From Mariniphaga sp964559175 (GTDB lineage Bacteria > Bacteroidota > Bacteroidia > Bacteroidales > Prolixibacteraceae): a DNA stretch of 64,000 bases. The stretch covers positions 11,820 to 75,819 of the forward strand of contig CAZLGT010000018.1 in assembly GCA_964559175.1 (NCBI GenBank), read 5' to 3'. A program made the position numbers and the translations under genes. This document shows, one piece after another, positions 8,168-16,490 of this stretch. Numbering within the stretch: the first letter of the stretch is position 1; each line of letters starts with the position of its first letter. The notes under the pieces were generated by a model, which saw only the letters and a program-made list of their open reading frames with translations, made no database searches and had not been told where the DNA came from.

Positions 8168-9453
8168 TTTTTAATGATTTTAAAAGTTTCCGGATTTTCA
8201 GGATTGTTTGTCCTTAGGTAATACATACCCGGTTTTAAATCATTTAACTGCAGTTTTGAAACCGGATCATTCAAAATAAAGTTTTTAAGCGCCTGACCGG
8301 TGTTGGAATATATGGTTCCGGCAACGGCTTCGGTTAGGTCGCCAATGCGAATATTTAACTCCGCCCGGAACGGATTGGGATAAACCAGAATTTTATCTCC
8401 TTTCTTCAGTTCTTCTGCTGCCGTAATTACCTCTTCCGGCTGACCAAAACCCTGAGTAAAAAAGTGCGATGAACCTTCGAGCGTTTCAATGACTGCTTCT
8501 CCAATCGTCCAGCTAAGTGAACCGACGCTTTTCAGATAATATTCACCCGCAGAACCGGAAACATTCAGCCACACTCCTGCCGGGTCGTAAGGTTCTTCAT
8601 CGTCATCGCCATTGTCTCCGTTATCATCGCCGCCGCCATTGTCATCACCGCCGCCGTTATCAATGCCACCGCTGGCAAATTCGGTTTTTGCCGTATAGGA
8701 TATCGTTCCTCCAACCTCTTCATCAAAAATAAAAACGGACAACACCGAGATTTTAATTCCAGGCACATACCACTGATATTCTGTTGTTTTAAGGTTCTGT
8801 CCTCCAAAGGTTCCGTCGTTATAAATCATACTCGATGTAATGTCCGATTTTACCATCAACGCATTTTCAAATACACCTGCCGGAGTTTTCACCGTTCCAT
8901 AGCCAACAGCTTTTGTTTTTTTTACAGCAACATCCTTGTATTCATAAGGAGTGGTTTTATTTGTTGCAGCCCATATTTCAGATGAACTGTCAAATTCATT
9001 TCCATACGTAAAAGGCAAAAGCAAAACGGTATCCGGATTTACATATTTGCTGTAAGTAACAGCAGATGCATTGGTAAGGGCAATGGCCATATTTACAACC
9101 CGATTATTTTCAACTATTCCAAAATCATAGACTTTGACTCCCCCGGTTTCCTCAGGATCATAAGTCATAACAGCAAAATTGCTGGCCAAAACAGCCGTCG
9201 AGTCGGCAAAGGGCGTTTCAGAAGGAACAACACAAATGCCGGGATCTCCCTCGATAAGCATCCCCGAAACATCGGAATAATCCCAGGTAAGGTTTGGACC
9301 CTCCGCAGGAATGATATCCTCTTCTGTATTGATAATATTCCGCCAGTATTTGTCGCCTGTTTCAAGGTTCAGCATATTTGTAATGGTTGGCTGGGCTAAT
9401 AGAATAACCGGGCCAATCAAAAAAAATAAATTAAAAATCAGTAGTCGTTTCAT
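8164..9453 (-). CDS. T9SS type A sorting-domain secreted protein
   Basis: The 429-residue protein has a signal peptide (ending L-L-A-Q). About 245 residues of unrecognised beta-rich sequence follow, then an Asp/Gly/Asn linker (about 265-295, repeats of G-G-G-D-D-N-G) and a segment W-L-N-V-S-G-S-A-G-E-Y-Y-L-K often found before sorting tails. The end is a type A C-terminal sorting domain (about 355-429: V-Y-P-N-P-F-R-A-E-L-N-I, L-N-D-L-K-P-G-M-Y-Y-L-R, F-K-I-I-K-K). That domain directs export through the type IX system and anchoring or release at the cell surface. No T9SS machinery gene is in this window. It lies 10 bases after the FISUMP gene and overlaps the next gene by 4 bases. Confidence 0.82.
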   Translation of the reverse strand: MKRLLIFNLFFLIGPVILLAQPTITNMLNLETGDKYWRNIINTEEDIIPAEGPNLTWDYSDVSGMLIEGDPGICVVPSETPFADSTAVLASNFAVMTYDPEETGGVKVYDFGIVENNRVVNMAIALTNASAVTYSKYVNPDTVLLLPFTYGNEFDSSSEIWAATNKTTPYEYKDVAVKKTKAVGYGTVKTPAGVFENALMVKSDITSSMIYNDGTFGGQNLKTTEYQWYVPGIKISVLSVFIFDEEVGGTISYTAKTEFASGGIDNGGGDDNGGGDDNGDNGDDDEEPYDPAGVWLNVSGSAGEYYLKSVGSLSWTIGEAVIETLEGSSHFFTQGFGQPEEVITAAEELKKGDKILVYPNPFRAELNIRIGDLTEAVAGTIYSNTGQALKNFILNDPVSKLQLNDLKPGMYYLRTNNPENPETFKIIKK

Positions 9454-9463
9454 AACTATTGGT

Positions 9464-10555
9464 TTAGTCTTTTACACATCTTACTGAAATGCCATTGGTT
9501 TTGATGGTTCCGGCATTGGTTGTTACAACTCCTGAATCATAAAACTTAAACCACATAGCCTGTTCATCGTTGCTGCTTAATTCAGTTGTTGACCAGAAAT
9601 AGGTTTGTACTTTCATGTTCTGAAAAGCAGGATCGCCACCCACAATATGCATCATCCCGGATCCACGTGCAGAAAAGCCGGTTTCGTTATTTCCATTATC
9701 GGTTTCCCAGTAAGAAGTGCCCGTTGCTTTTAACTTTTGTCCAATTAGGCCACCACCAACTTCATAATAAGTGCTGACATAATTTTTCAGGGTTTCCCAT
9801 TCCGAAATACTTGGCAGATGATAGCCTGTGGGACAAACACCCTGAATTCCGCTTGGGGAGTTGTTGTTGGGAGAAGCTCCGCGCATAGCGGCCTGCCACG
9901 TGTAAAGTTTTCCATAACTTGCACTGATAGAAGCGTTGTTATCGTAATCGAAAACCCCGCTAATAGTGTTGCCATCAGCATAATGTGTCGATTTCAAATT
10001 TTCGGCCAGCCACGTTTGGGTTCCAATGGTAACTGTTCCATATACATTTCCATCATAATCGGTTACGGTATTATCGGTACTTCCGCCACCTCCCGACGGC
10101 AGGTAAATCGCCTGGTCTCCGATATAAAGCGTGTCGTTTGAATAGTTTACATAAATGGAACCTGCGTGTAGCGCATACGGAACCGAAACCATTTCAGCGG
10201 TTCCCATTTCGGTAAAATTATCGCCTTCGCTTAAATCGAGAAAGGTTTTCAGGAACATTTTTCCGGCGCCCCAGTTTATCGTTTCAAAATCTCCGGACAA
10301 AACAGAACCTTTGCCGATGTGCAGGTTCACAATTCCAAACTGGTTGGTTGTTTTTACATGTTTCTCGGAATAAACTTCCTGTCCCGTTGCCGAATTCAAA
10401 TGAATGGAAAACTTCAGGCTTACAGCCTGATCTTTGACCAACTGGCCCGAACTGTTGCGAACAACAGTCTGATAATTAATACTCTGTGGCACCTGTGCCA
10501 CCAACTGGCTGATGATAAAAGCCAATCCAAAACCAACTAAGAAAAATTTTTTCAT
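9464..10555 (-). CDS. Secreted FISUMP-domain protein
   Basis: A signal peptide (about 1-20, ending L-V-A-Q) is followed by an N-terminal domain common in Bacteroidetes surface proteins (P-Q-S-I-N-Y-Q-T-V-V-R-N-S-S-G, then V-S-V-P-Y-A-L-H-A-G-S). After a Gly/Ser hinge comes a FISUMP domain (about 165-363): V-T-D-Y-D-G-N-V-Y-G-T-V-T-I-G-T-Q-T-W-L-A-E-N-L, G-K-L-Y-T-W-Q-A-A-M, C-P-T-G-Y-H-L-P-S-I-S-E-W and S-V-R-C-V-K-D at the very end. Surface exposure is inferred. It is the first large gene after the regulator at 10843-12624 and a distant relative of the 3514-4290 product. Confidence 0.86.
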   Translation of the reverse strand: MKKFFLVGFGLAFIISQLVAQVPQSINYQTVVRNSSGQLVKDQAVSLKFSIHLNSATGQEVYSEKHVKTTNQFGIVNLHIGKGSVLSGDFETINWGAGKMFLKTFLDLSEGDNFTEMGTAEMVSVPYALHAGSIYVNYSNDTLYIGDQAIYLPSGGGGSTDNTVTDYDGNVYGTVTIGTQTWLAENLKSTHYADGNTISGVFDYDNNASISASYGKLYTWQAAMRGASPNNNSPSGIQGVCPTGYHLPSISEWETLKNYVSTYYEVGGGLIGQKLKATGTSYWETDNGNNETGFSARGSGMMHIVGGDPAFQNMKVQTYFWSTTELSSNDEQAMWFKFYDSGVVTTNAGTIKTNGISVRCVKD

Positions 10556-10573
10556 GTTACTACAATTTTAAGG

Positions 10574-10729
10574 TTATTGATTTTTGTTTTTATTGTCAGA
10601 ATTTTGTTCATCATTTCTGATTTTTAGCTTTCTGATGATTTTTTGTAAGGCCTTATTCTGGGTTTCGAGCTTTTCAAAAAGTTCCTCATCTTCACTCACC
10701 TTTTTTATTTTTTTTCTTTTCCTGCTCAT
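10574..10729 (-). CDS. Small basic coiled-coil protein
   Basis: This ORF encodes 51 residues from the ATG at 10729 (M-S-R-K-R-K-K-I-K-K); an upstream in-frame ATG at 10780 gives a less plausible N-terminus. A Lys/Arg-rich head is followed by one predicted coiled coil (D-E-E-L-F-E-K-L-E-T-Q-N-K-A-L-Q-K-I) and an Asn/Lys tail. No family recognised. It starts 113 bases after the TPR/LuxR regulator gene and ends 18 bases before the FISUMP gene, so it is probably the first gene of the secreted-protein transcript. Confidence 0.5.
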   Translation of the reverse strand: MSRKRKKIKKVSEDEELFEKLETQNKALQKIIRKLKIRNDEQNSDNKNKNQ

Positions 10730-10842
10730 CGCTCTTATTTCGACAAACAAGTTTAAGGTAAGCTGATGAAACCGGCTCAATAAAAAGGGTTACAAAGGGT
10801 TTCAGGGGAGGTTACAAAAAGTTGCAGATAAAAATTAAGGTA

Positions 10843-12624
10843 CTAAAGTTTCAACAAAAATGCCACCAGATTGTCGGTTTCGCCAATGTTGAGCTTTTGC
10901 CGCAACCGGTGCCTGGTGGTTTTTATGGAACTTTCAGATTTAAAAGAGATGGCAGCTATTTCTTTAGTGGAAAGATTCAGTTTCAGCAAGGCTGCAATTT
11001 TAATTTCAGTTGCCGAAAGATTGGGACATATTTCGAATAATTTTTCATAAAACCGGTTATGTACATTACTGAAGGCCAGGTCGAATTCTTCCCAGATGTT
11101 GTTATGAGTCGCCAATTGAATATCTTGCAAAATTCCTTTTATTTGTTTCTTTTCGGTATGTGAGTCCGATGGGAATTCATTCATTTTTACGCTGATGTTT
11201 TTGAGAGTTTCATTAAGCTGGATTAATGCCAGCGCGCGGCTGGCCAGCTCCTTATTTTTTAACTCGAGGTCGTTTTCAAGCATCTTATTGTCTTTTTCAA
11301 ACATTTGGTTTTCCAAAGCGGTAAGATGATTTTTCTTTTCAAGAATTTCCTGCTTTTGCCGCAGGTTCTTGTTTTTCAGTCTTAAAAAAAGCACCAACCC
11401 AAAAGTTGAAAGAAGAATAATTCCGGCAAATGCAATGAGAATATAAACCTGAAGTGTTTTGGCCCGATTTCGCTGATTGAGAAGCAGAATATCTTTTTCG
11501 TTGGCTGACAGTTGGGCCTGGTATTCAATTTCTGCAATTCGTTTGGCGCTGTTTTTCGATTCCAGTTCTGTTTTTAAGGCGTGGTAAGTTTCAAATAATT
11601 CCAGCGCTTTTGAATAACTACCTGTAGATTTATATGCTTTGAAAAGCTGATAAAGTGCCTCGGCTTGTAACGACTGGCTGTTAATTTGTGTGGCAAGGGA
11701 ATATGCTTCCTCACCAAATTCAATAGCCGAATCAAAATTTTCCGATTCCCGGTAAATCATACCTTTCCGGGAAAGCACCATCGCCTGTCCGTATTTTTCG
11801 TCGAGTTTCTCAAAAATATTCAATGATTTATCCAGTCTGGCAATGGCATCGGTATATTCCCCGAGTTTTGACTGCACTTCAGCAATTTGGTAAAGAGAAA
11901 GTGCAATTCTTCGCATGTCGCCCCCCTCAAGAAACAAATCGTATGCCCGCGAAAAGAACTGCATAGCAACGTCAAGGCTATCCTGCTCCATTTTCAAACA
12001 GCCTTTGTTTATAAAAATCATCCCAAGTGATTTTTTTCCAGAAGTTTTTTGATTGAAATCATACGCCAGATTAAAATACCGTTCAGCCAATTCGTTCTCG
12101 CTCTGGTCCATGTGAATTTTTCCGATGGCGTTGTAACAAACAGACATACCGGAAAAATCGGAAAGTTTTTCGTAAACCGAAATGGCTTTCATGTTCATTT
12201 CAATGGCTAACTCATGGTACCCGAGGTAAGTGTTTACCAATGCTTTTTGCGAATAATAAATACCCAAATCAGGCGTAAAAATATCGGGAGAGAGAATCCT
12301 CCCCAGAGAATCGAGGTATGTAAGGGCGTCCTCGTAACGGTCATCATAATAAGCAATTTGGGCTTTTATCAGGAGGTATTTTTGATCACCCTGCGCATAC
12401 TCAATTTCATCTAAAATTTCTTTCCCCTTTTCAGCATACAGTAACGCAATTTCGTTATTGATGCTGATGTTTGAAGCTGATAACGAAAAAAGAGAATCGA
12501 TGATTTGAGCAGATTTTTTTTCTTTTTCATGAAAACCGGTATCTACTGCCTGTGAAGGAAAACATACAGACAAAACCAATAAAACTATAAAAACGAACCG
12601 GACAAATGGTTTTTCTTTAGACAT
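10843..12624 (-). CDS. Membrane-bound TPR protein with C-terminal LuxR-type HTH
   Basis: The 593-residue protein has a signal peptide (about 1-27), a run of tetratricopeptide repeats (about 45-385; for example A-E-R-Y-F-N-L-A-Y-D-F-N-Q-K) and one membrane helix (about 395-418, I-L-I-A-F-A-G-I-I-L-L-S). A cytoplasmic coiled coil (420-490) leads to a LuxR/GerE-like HTH at the C-terminus (L-S-A-T-E-I-K-I-A-A-L-L-K-L-N-L-S-T-K-E-I-A-A, then I-K-T-T-R-H-R-L-R-Q-K-L). This arrangement is frequent in Bacteroidetes: a periplasmic sensor wired directly to a DNA-binding domain. The block of secreted genes just downstream on the same strand is its likely target; that link is inferred from position only. 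Confidence 0.85.
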   Translation of the reverse strand: MSKEKPFVRFVFIVLLVLSVCFPSQAVDTGFHEKEKKSAQIIDSLFSLSASNISINNEIALLYAEKGKEILDEIEYAQGDQKYLLIKAQIAYYDDRYEDALTYLDSLGRILSPDIFTPDLGIYYSQKALVNTYLGYHELAIEMNMKAISVYEKLSDFSGMSVCYNAIGKIHMDQSENELAERYFNLAYDFNQKTSGKKSLGMIFINKGCLKMEQDSLDVAMQFFSRAYDLFLEGGDMRRIALSLYQIAEVQSKLGEYTDAIARLDKSLNIFEKLDEKYGQAMVLSRKGMIYRESENFDSAIEFGEEAYSLATQINSQSLQAEALYQLFKAYKSTGSYSKALELFETYHALKTELESKNSAKRIAEIEYQAQLSANEKDILLLNQRNRAKTLQVYILIAFAGIILLSTFGLVLFLRLKNKNLRQKQEILEKKNHLTALENQMFEKDNKMLENDLELKNKELASRALALIQLNETLKNISVKMNEFPSDSHTEKKQIKGILQDIQLATHNNIWEEFDLAFSNVHNRFYEKLFEICPNLSATEIKIAALLKLNLSTKEIAAISFKSESSIKTTRHRLRQKLNIGETDNLVAFLLKL

Positions 12625-12708
12625 CAGGTTGTTGAATTTTTTTACAATTTATAACAACCTGAGTTAATAATCAAATAAAATATACTTTTTGATAAAATCC
12701 GGCAGTAA

Positions 12709-12915
12709 CTAAAGCGTTTGCCAGCGCGTGGTACTTTTATAATCGCTTACATATTCTTCCACAGGAATGGTTTTCTCTTCTACTTCGTTTTCGGAGAGAA
12801 TGTCCATTCCAAACATTTTTTCGCAATCCTGAGAAATGTCAGTTTTTGACAAATTAAAGAAATTTTTCTTTATATAACTTTCCAAACAGATGAACATTTT
12901 TTTTATTGTTTTCAT
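12709..12915 (-). CDS. Small protein of unknown function downstream of rex
   Basis: A 68-residue ORF begins 20 bases after the rex stop on the same strand, so the two could share a transcript. The N-terminal half is basic and aromatic (K-K-M-F-I-C-L-E-S-Y-I-K-K-N-F-F), the C-terminal half acidic (E-N-E-V-E-E-K-T-I-P-V-E-E-Y). No known domain, and no membrane segment that I can support. It may be a lineage-specific small protein or chance. Confidence 0.4.
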   Translation of the reverse strand: MKTIKKMFICLESYIKKNFFNLSKTDISQDCEKMFGMDILSENEVEEKTIPVEEYVSDYKSTTRWQTL

Positions 12916-12934
12916 TTCCTTTTGTTTTTAATGG

Positions 12935-13588
12935 TTAAAAATTTGCATCGTTTAGCCGCCGCAATAACACGGCAGCATAAGAACTCATCGAGGTACTTTG
13001 AACTATAATTTCTTTGGGTAGATTTAATTTGGCCGAGGTAAAATTCCAGATGGCTTTAATGCCACAATTCACAAGGTCTTCGGCCACTTCCTGAGCTACA
13101 TGGTTCGGCGTGGTAAGAATACCTATTTTTACATTTACCCGGCCCGACAGGTGGAACAACTTGTTGTATTCCAGAACATGGATTCCACCGATGGTCTGGC
13201 CAATTTTATTTTCATCCACATCGAAAGCAGCCAGTATTTTCAATCCCAGCGACTGGTGTTCCTGGTATGCCATCAGTGCCGAACCAAGGTTTCCGGCTCC
13301 TACCAGAAAAGCTTCGTTTACTTTGTTAAAACCAAGGAAATCTTCAAGGGCGTGAATCAGTTCGTAGGTGTTGTATCCCACCCGCGGTTTTCCTTTTATT
13401 CCGGTAACACCTATATCTTTTACTACCTGTGTTGGATCAAGGTCAAGCTCTTTTCCAATTGTAGGCGCCGAAATATTTATAACTCCCTCCTCTTTCACCT
13501 TTTCAAGGTAATACAAATAACCGGGCAGCCTTTTGAGCGTTGGCTCCGGTGCCTGTTTTTTTGTTTTGTATTTCCTTGCTTCTTTCAT
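12935..13588 (-). CDS. rex: Redox-sensing transcriptional repressor Rex
   Basis: Rex senses the NADH/NAD+ ratio and represses fermentation and respiration genes when NADH is low. The protein has an N-terminal winged helix (about 10-75: L-K-R-L-P-G-Y-L-Y-Y-L, I-S-A-P-T-I-G-K-E-L-D-L-D-P-T-Q-V-V-K-D) and a Rossmann fold with the nucleotide motif G-A-G-N-L-G near residue 95. The C-terminal domain-swap helix carries N-F-T-S-A-K-L. The start at 13588 is preferred to the in-frame ATG at 13621 because the -7 box at 13624-13631 would place the transcription start almost on that codon; this gives 217 residues, a normal family length. Confidence 0.92.
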   Translation of the reverse strand: MKEARKYKTKKQAPEPTLKRLPGYLYYLEKVKEEGVINISAPTIGKELDLDPTQVVKDIGVTGIKGKPRVGYNTYELIHALEDFLGFNKVNEAFLVGAGNLGSALMAYQEHQSLGLKILAAFDVDENKIGQTIGGIHVLEYNKLFHLSGRVNVKIGILTTPNHVAQEVAEDLVNCGIKAIWNFTSAKLNLPKEIIVQSTSMSSYAAVLLRRLNDANF

Positions 13589-13623
13589 TTCAAGTGGATA
13601 TAATTTTTCATTTAAATCCACTT

Positions 13624-13631
13624 CAAAAGTA
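13624..13631 (-). promoter_or_regulatory. -7 box of the rex promoter
   Basis: On the minus strand this reads TACTTTTG, a full match to TAnnTTTG. Transcription would begin near 13617, which favours the rex start codon at 13588 over the one at 13621. Confidence 0.45.
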
Positions 13632-13703
13632 GAAACAATTCATTTAAAGAAAATATTCTTTATTAGAATTGTGTATTTGTTAACCGAAATTTAAAGTTGA
13701 AGA

Positions 13704-14246
13704 CTATTTTTTCTGATCCACCCAAATCAATTTGTCGGTATCGTAGCCTCTTTCCCTGGCTTTTTCCTGAATGTAATCCAGGGTTTCCTGTTCAAGCTGT
13801 GGTGTGCGGCTTAAAATCCAGAGGTATTTATCGGAAGAACTGCCGATTAAAGTCCACTGGTAATCTTCATCAAGCTCAAGAATAAAATAATCGGCATAAA
13901 AAATCCAGAAAAATGCAACCTTTAGTTTGCCGGGGTCTTTGTCTGGCCGGGGCTGTTTTGCTTTACCAACAGCTTCACTGTATTTCCCGTCGAGGCTGTT
14001 TTTGTAGCCGGCATTTACAACCTTAATTTTTCCATCTTCGCGGTAAGAGTAAGTAGCAGTTACCCCAACCAGGTCGCGCTCAAATGAATGATCATACCGC
14101 GCAATTTCATACCACTTTCCCAGGTACCTGTCAAGATCGAGTTCGTTAATTGTAGAAGTATTCACTGTAGTTTGTGTTGTTTTGCATCCTGTATTAAATC
14201 CTGAAAACGCTGTAATAACAGCCAAAATAACCCAAAAATTTTTCAT
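13704..14246 (-). CDS. blc: Lipocalin family lipoprotein (Blc-like)
   Basis: The 180-residue product from the ATG at 14246 begins with a signal peptide and lipobox (F-N-T-G-C, Cys at about 21); a longer in-frame reading from 14324 would overlap the neighbouring gene and is rejected. The lipocalin signature L-D-R-Y-L-G-K-W-Y-E-I-A-R-Y-D-H-S-F-E appears near residue 40, followed by the usual strands (V-T-A-T-Y-S-Y-R-E-D-G, K-V-A-F-F-W-I-F-Y-A-D-Y) and the closing L-I-W-V-D-Q. Family members bind lipids or small hydrophobic molecules at the outer membrane. It follows the 2-epimerase gene by 41 bases on the same strand and may be co-transcribed with the sugar genes. Confidence 0.88.
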   Translation of the reverse strand: MKNFWVILAVITAFSGFNTGCKTTQTTVNTSTINELDLDRYLGKWYEIARYDHSFERDLVGVTATYSYREDGKIKVVNAGYKNSLDGKYSEAVGKAKQPRPDKDPGKLKVAFFWIFYADYFILELDEDYQWTLIGSSSDKYLWILSRTPQLEQETLDYIQEKARERGYDTDKLIWVDQKK

Positions 14247-14287
14247 TTTATGCCTTTTTTCAATTTTTCCTGAAGATTTTTGCTGTT

Positions 14288-15475
14288 TCAAATCTGTCCA
14301 ATCCGCCGCATCAGCTCCATACACATGCGACCGTTGTGGTAAGGCGCTTTCCAGCCATTTACCTTGTCGTTTGAAACGGGTTTTAATTCATTTGTAACAC
14401 CCCAAAACCATTCGCCGTTCTTTTTGTCGATGATGTATTTTTGTGTAAAATCCCAACTCCGAAGGGCCAGATTCAAATATTCTTCTTTTTCGGTTAACTG
14501 CCAGGCATTGAAAAATCCCACAACGGCTTCGGCCTGCGGCCACCAGTCAAACTGTTCCATCAGGTGGTCGCCTTCTTTTTCGTAATACAAACCGCCATGT
14601 CCGGCAAAACCTTCATCGCGGGTAACATCAGCCATTTTCAGGGCAACATGTTCCACTTCTTCCAACAGTTCTTTGTCGCCCAAAACTTCGGCAGCCTCGC
14701 ACAACAACCAGCTACCTTCAATGTCGTGCCCGTAAGAATCAATTTCGGAACGCACGGTCCAGTCGGCATCGAAAAACAGGTGAAAATGAAAAGTTTCGTG
14801 GCTGGTAATTTTATCGAGGAAAAGCCGGATAAGGTGGCGCAACTGCTTCTCTGTTTCTTCGGTTTTCCAGATACGGTACAAATTGGTATAAGCTTCCAGA
14901 ATGTGCAGGTGTGTGTTCATCGACTTTTTTACGTTCAACTCTTTGGGGCTCAGCCGCTGGTCATCGGTGTCCTGCCAGTCGGCAGTTTTGGCCTCGATGT
15001 AACCGCCAAATTCCGGGTCGAAAGCATATTTTTCCATCAGCATAAACATGGATTCGGCCAGTTGCTTTGCCCGCTCATCCCGAAAAGCGAGGTAATATTC
15101 CGCCAGTGCATAAATAAAAAATGCCTCGGCATAGAATTGCTTTTTGGTGTCCACGGGCCTTCCATTTGGCATAATGCTCCAGTAAATGCCGCCGTTTTCG
15201 TGGTCCCAGAAAGAAATCTGCAAAATACGGAATGCCTCATCAGCCATTTTTTTGTAAACAGCCGTTGGGTAAAATCGGTATGCGGCTGAAAATGTCCACA
15301 TAATGCGCGTAACAAAAACAGCCGAAAGCGGCGCATCGGAGAACTTTTTCCCATCGTTGGTAATCCGCCCGAAAAATGTACGGCGTTTCGGATCATACAC
15401 CTCTTTCGCCCAATAATTCAGAATGTTGTCAGTAAGTTCGTTTTCAAACTGCTTTTTTAACCTTTTCAAATCCAT
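14288..15475 (-). CDS. AGE-family 2-epimerase, probable cellobiose/mannobiose 2-epimerase
   Basis: The protein (395 residues, normal for the family) matches the N-acylglucosamine/cellobiose 2-epimerase (alpha/alpha)6-barrel family. Visible landmarks are S-A-V-F-V-T-R-I-M-W-T-F-S-A-A-Y, the catalytic-region G-H-D-I-E-G-S-W-L-L-C-E-A-A, and W-W-P-Q-A-E-A-V-V-G-F. No signal peptide, hence cytoplasmic. With the GH130 gene two positions upstream, the likely reaction is conversion of beta-1,4-mannobiose to mannosyl-glucose, the first intracellular step of the Bacteroides mannan pathway. Specificity for mannobiose over cellobiose is inferred from this context. Confidence 0.85.
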   Translation of the reverse strand: MDLKRLKKQFENELTDNILNYWAKEVYDPKRRTFFGRITNDGKKFSDAPLSAVFVTRIMWTFSAAYRFYPTAVYKKMADEAFRILQISFWDHENGGIYWSIMPNGRPVDTKKQFYAEAFFIYALAEYYLAFRDERAKQLAESMFMLMEKYAFDPEFGGYIEAKTADWQDTDDQRLSPKELNVKKSMNTHLHILEAYTNLYRIWKTEETEKQLRHLIRLFLDKITSHETFHFHLFFDADWTVRSEIDSYGHDIEGSWLLCEAAEVLGDKELLEEVEHVALKMADVTRDEGFAGHGGLYYEKEGDHLMEQFDWWPQAEAVVGFFNAWQLTEKEEYLNLALRSWDFTQKYIIDKKNGEWFWGVTNELKPVSNDKVNGWKAPYHNGRMCMELMRRIGQI

Positions 15476-15481
15476 GACAAT

Positions 15482-16486
15482 TTAAAAAAATAAGTTCTTA
15501 TCGTGGTCAGGAAAAAAAATCCCTGCATCAATTCGAATCCTGTCCAGTGTTTCCATTAAATCAATACTCATCTGCCAACTCATTTTATCGCTTTCAATTT
15601 TTCCTGCATCCAAACATTCCATCACATGTGCAGCTTCATACTGATATCCCGTTCCTTCCTTGTGTTCCGATGGAAAAGTTTGAATCTCACCGCCTTCCTT
15701 CCAAACAGTTATATTGGTGGGGGCATGCCATTTCGGGTTCAGCACCATGTACCCTTTTTCAAATAAGTATTCGGTTTGTGTGGGCGAGAAAGCAGCAAAA
15801 CTTGATGTCAGGTTTGCCATTTGACCGTCTTTGTATTTGAAAACCATGCTGATGGATTCCTCCGAACCGGTTGTGGCAAAATCGGCAAATGTCTTTATGA
15901 TTTCCGGTTTCCCCAGCGAAGTAAGCGCCGCAAATACCGGGTAAATGCCAATATCGAGCAGCGAGCCGCCGCCAAGAGAAACGTTGTAAAGCCGTTTTTC
16001 CGGATTGAAAGCTCCTTTGAAGGCAAAATCTGAACGTACAATCCGCAATTCGCCCAGCTCACCTGACCGGATAATTTCCATGGCTTTGATAAAACTGGGT
16101 TGAAACATCGTCCAAAATGCCTCCATCAAAAACGTGTTGTTTTCTTTGGCACAGGCAACCATCTCTTCCGCCTCACTTTTATTCATGGCAAACGCTTTTT
16201 CGCACAAAACGGCTTTTTTGTGGTTCAGGCAAAGCAGGGCATGTTCGTGGTGATGTGAATGCGGAGTAGCCACATAAACCGCATCCACATTCGGGTCGGC
16301 AACCATTTCTTCGTAACTGCCATACGCTTTTTCAAAGCCAAATTCACCTGCAAAATCCTGTGCTTTTTGCAAATCGCGCGAGGCAGCTGCATACAGATTG
16401 GCATTCGGCAATAATTTTAAATCGCTGCTGAATTTTTTGGCGATGTGTCCGCATCCCAAAACAGCCCAATTGTATTTCTTTTCCAT
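15482..16486 (-). CDS. Gfo/Idh/MocA family NAD(P)-dependent oxidoreductase
   Basis: The Rossmann N-terminus (W-A-V-L-G-C-G-H-I-A) and the E-K-A-F-A-M-N motif (variant of the family's E-K-P) near residue 95 identify a sugar-type dehydrogenase. The C-terminal half carries G-G-G-S-L-L-D-I-G-I-Y, typical of the substrate domain. The chosen ATG at 16486 gives 334 residues and a 4-base gap to the GH130 gene; in-frame ATGs at 16504 and 16513 would overlap that gene and are possible. The substrate is not evident; placement between GH130 and the epimerase suggests a hexose or disaccharide of mannan breakdown. Confidence 0.82.
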   Translation of the reverse strand: MEKKYNWAVLGCGHIAKKFSSDLKLLPNANLYAAASRDLQKAQDFAGEFGFEKAYGSYEEMVADPNVDAVYVATPHSHHHEHALLCLNHKKAVLCEKAFAMNKSEAEEMVACAKENNTFLMEAFWTMFQPSFIKAMEIIRSGELGELRIVRSDFAFKGAFNPEKRLYNVSLGGGSLLDIGIYPVFAALTSLGKPEIIKTFADFATTGSEESISMVFKYKDGQMANLTSSFAAFSPTQTEYLFEKGYMVLNPKWHAPTNITVWKEGGEIQTFPSEHKEGTGYQYEAAHVMECLDAGKIESDKMSWQMSIDLMETLDRIRIDAGIFFPDHDKNLFF

Positions 16487-16490
16487 TGTC

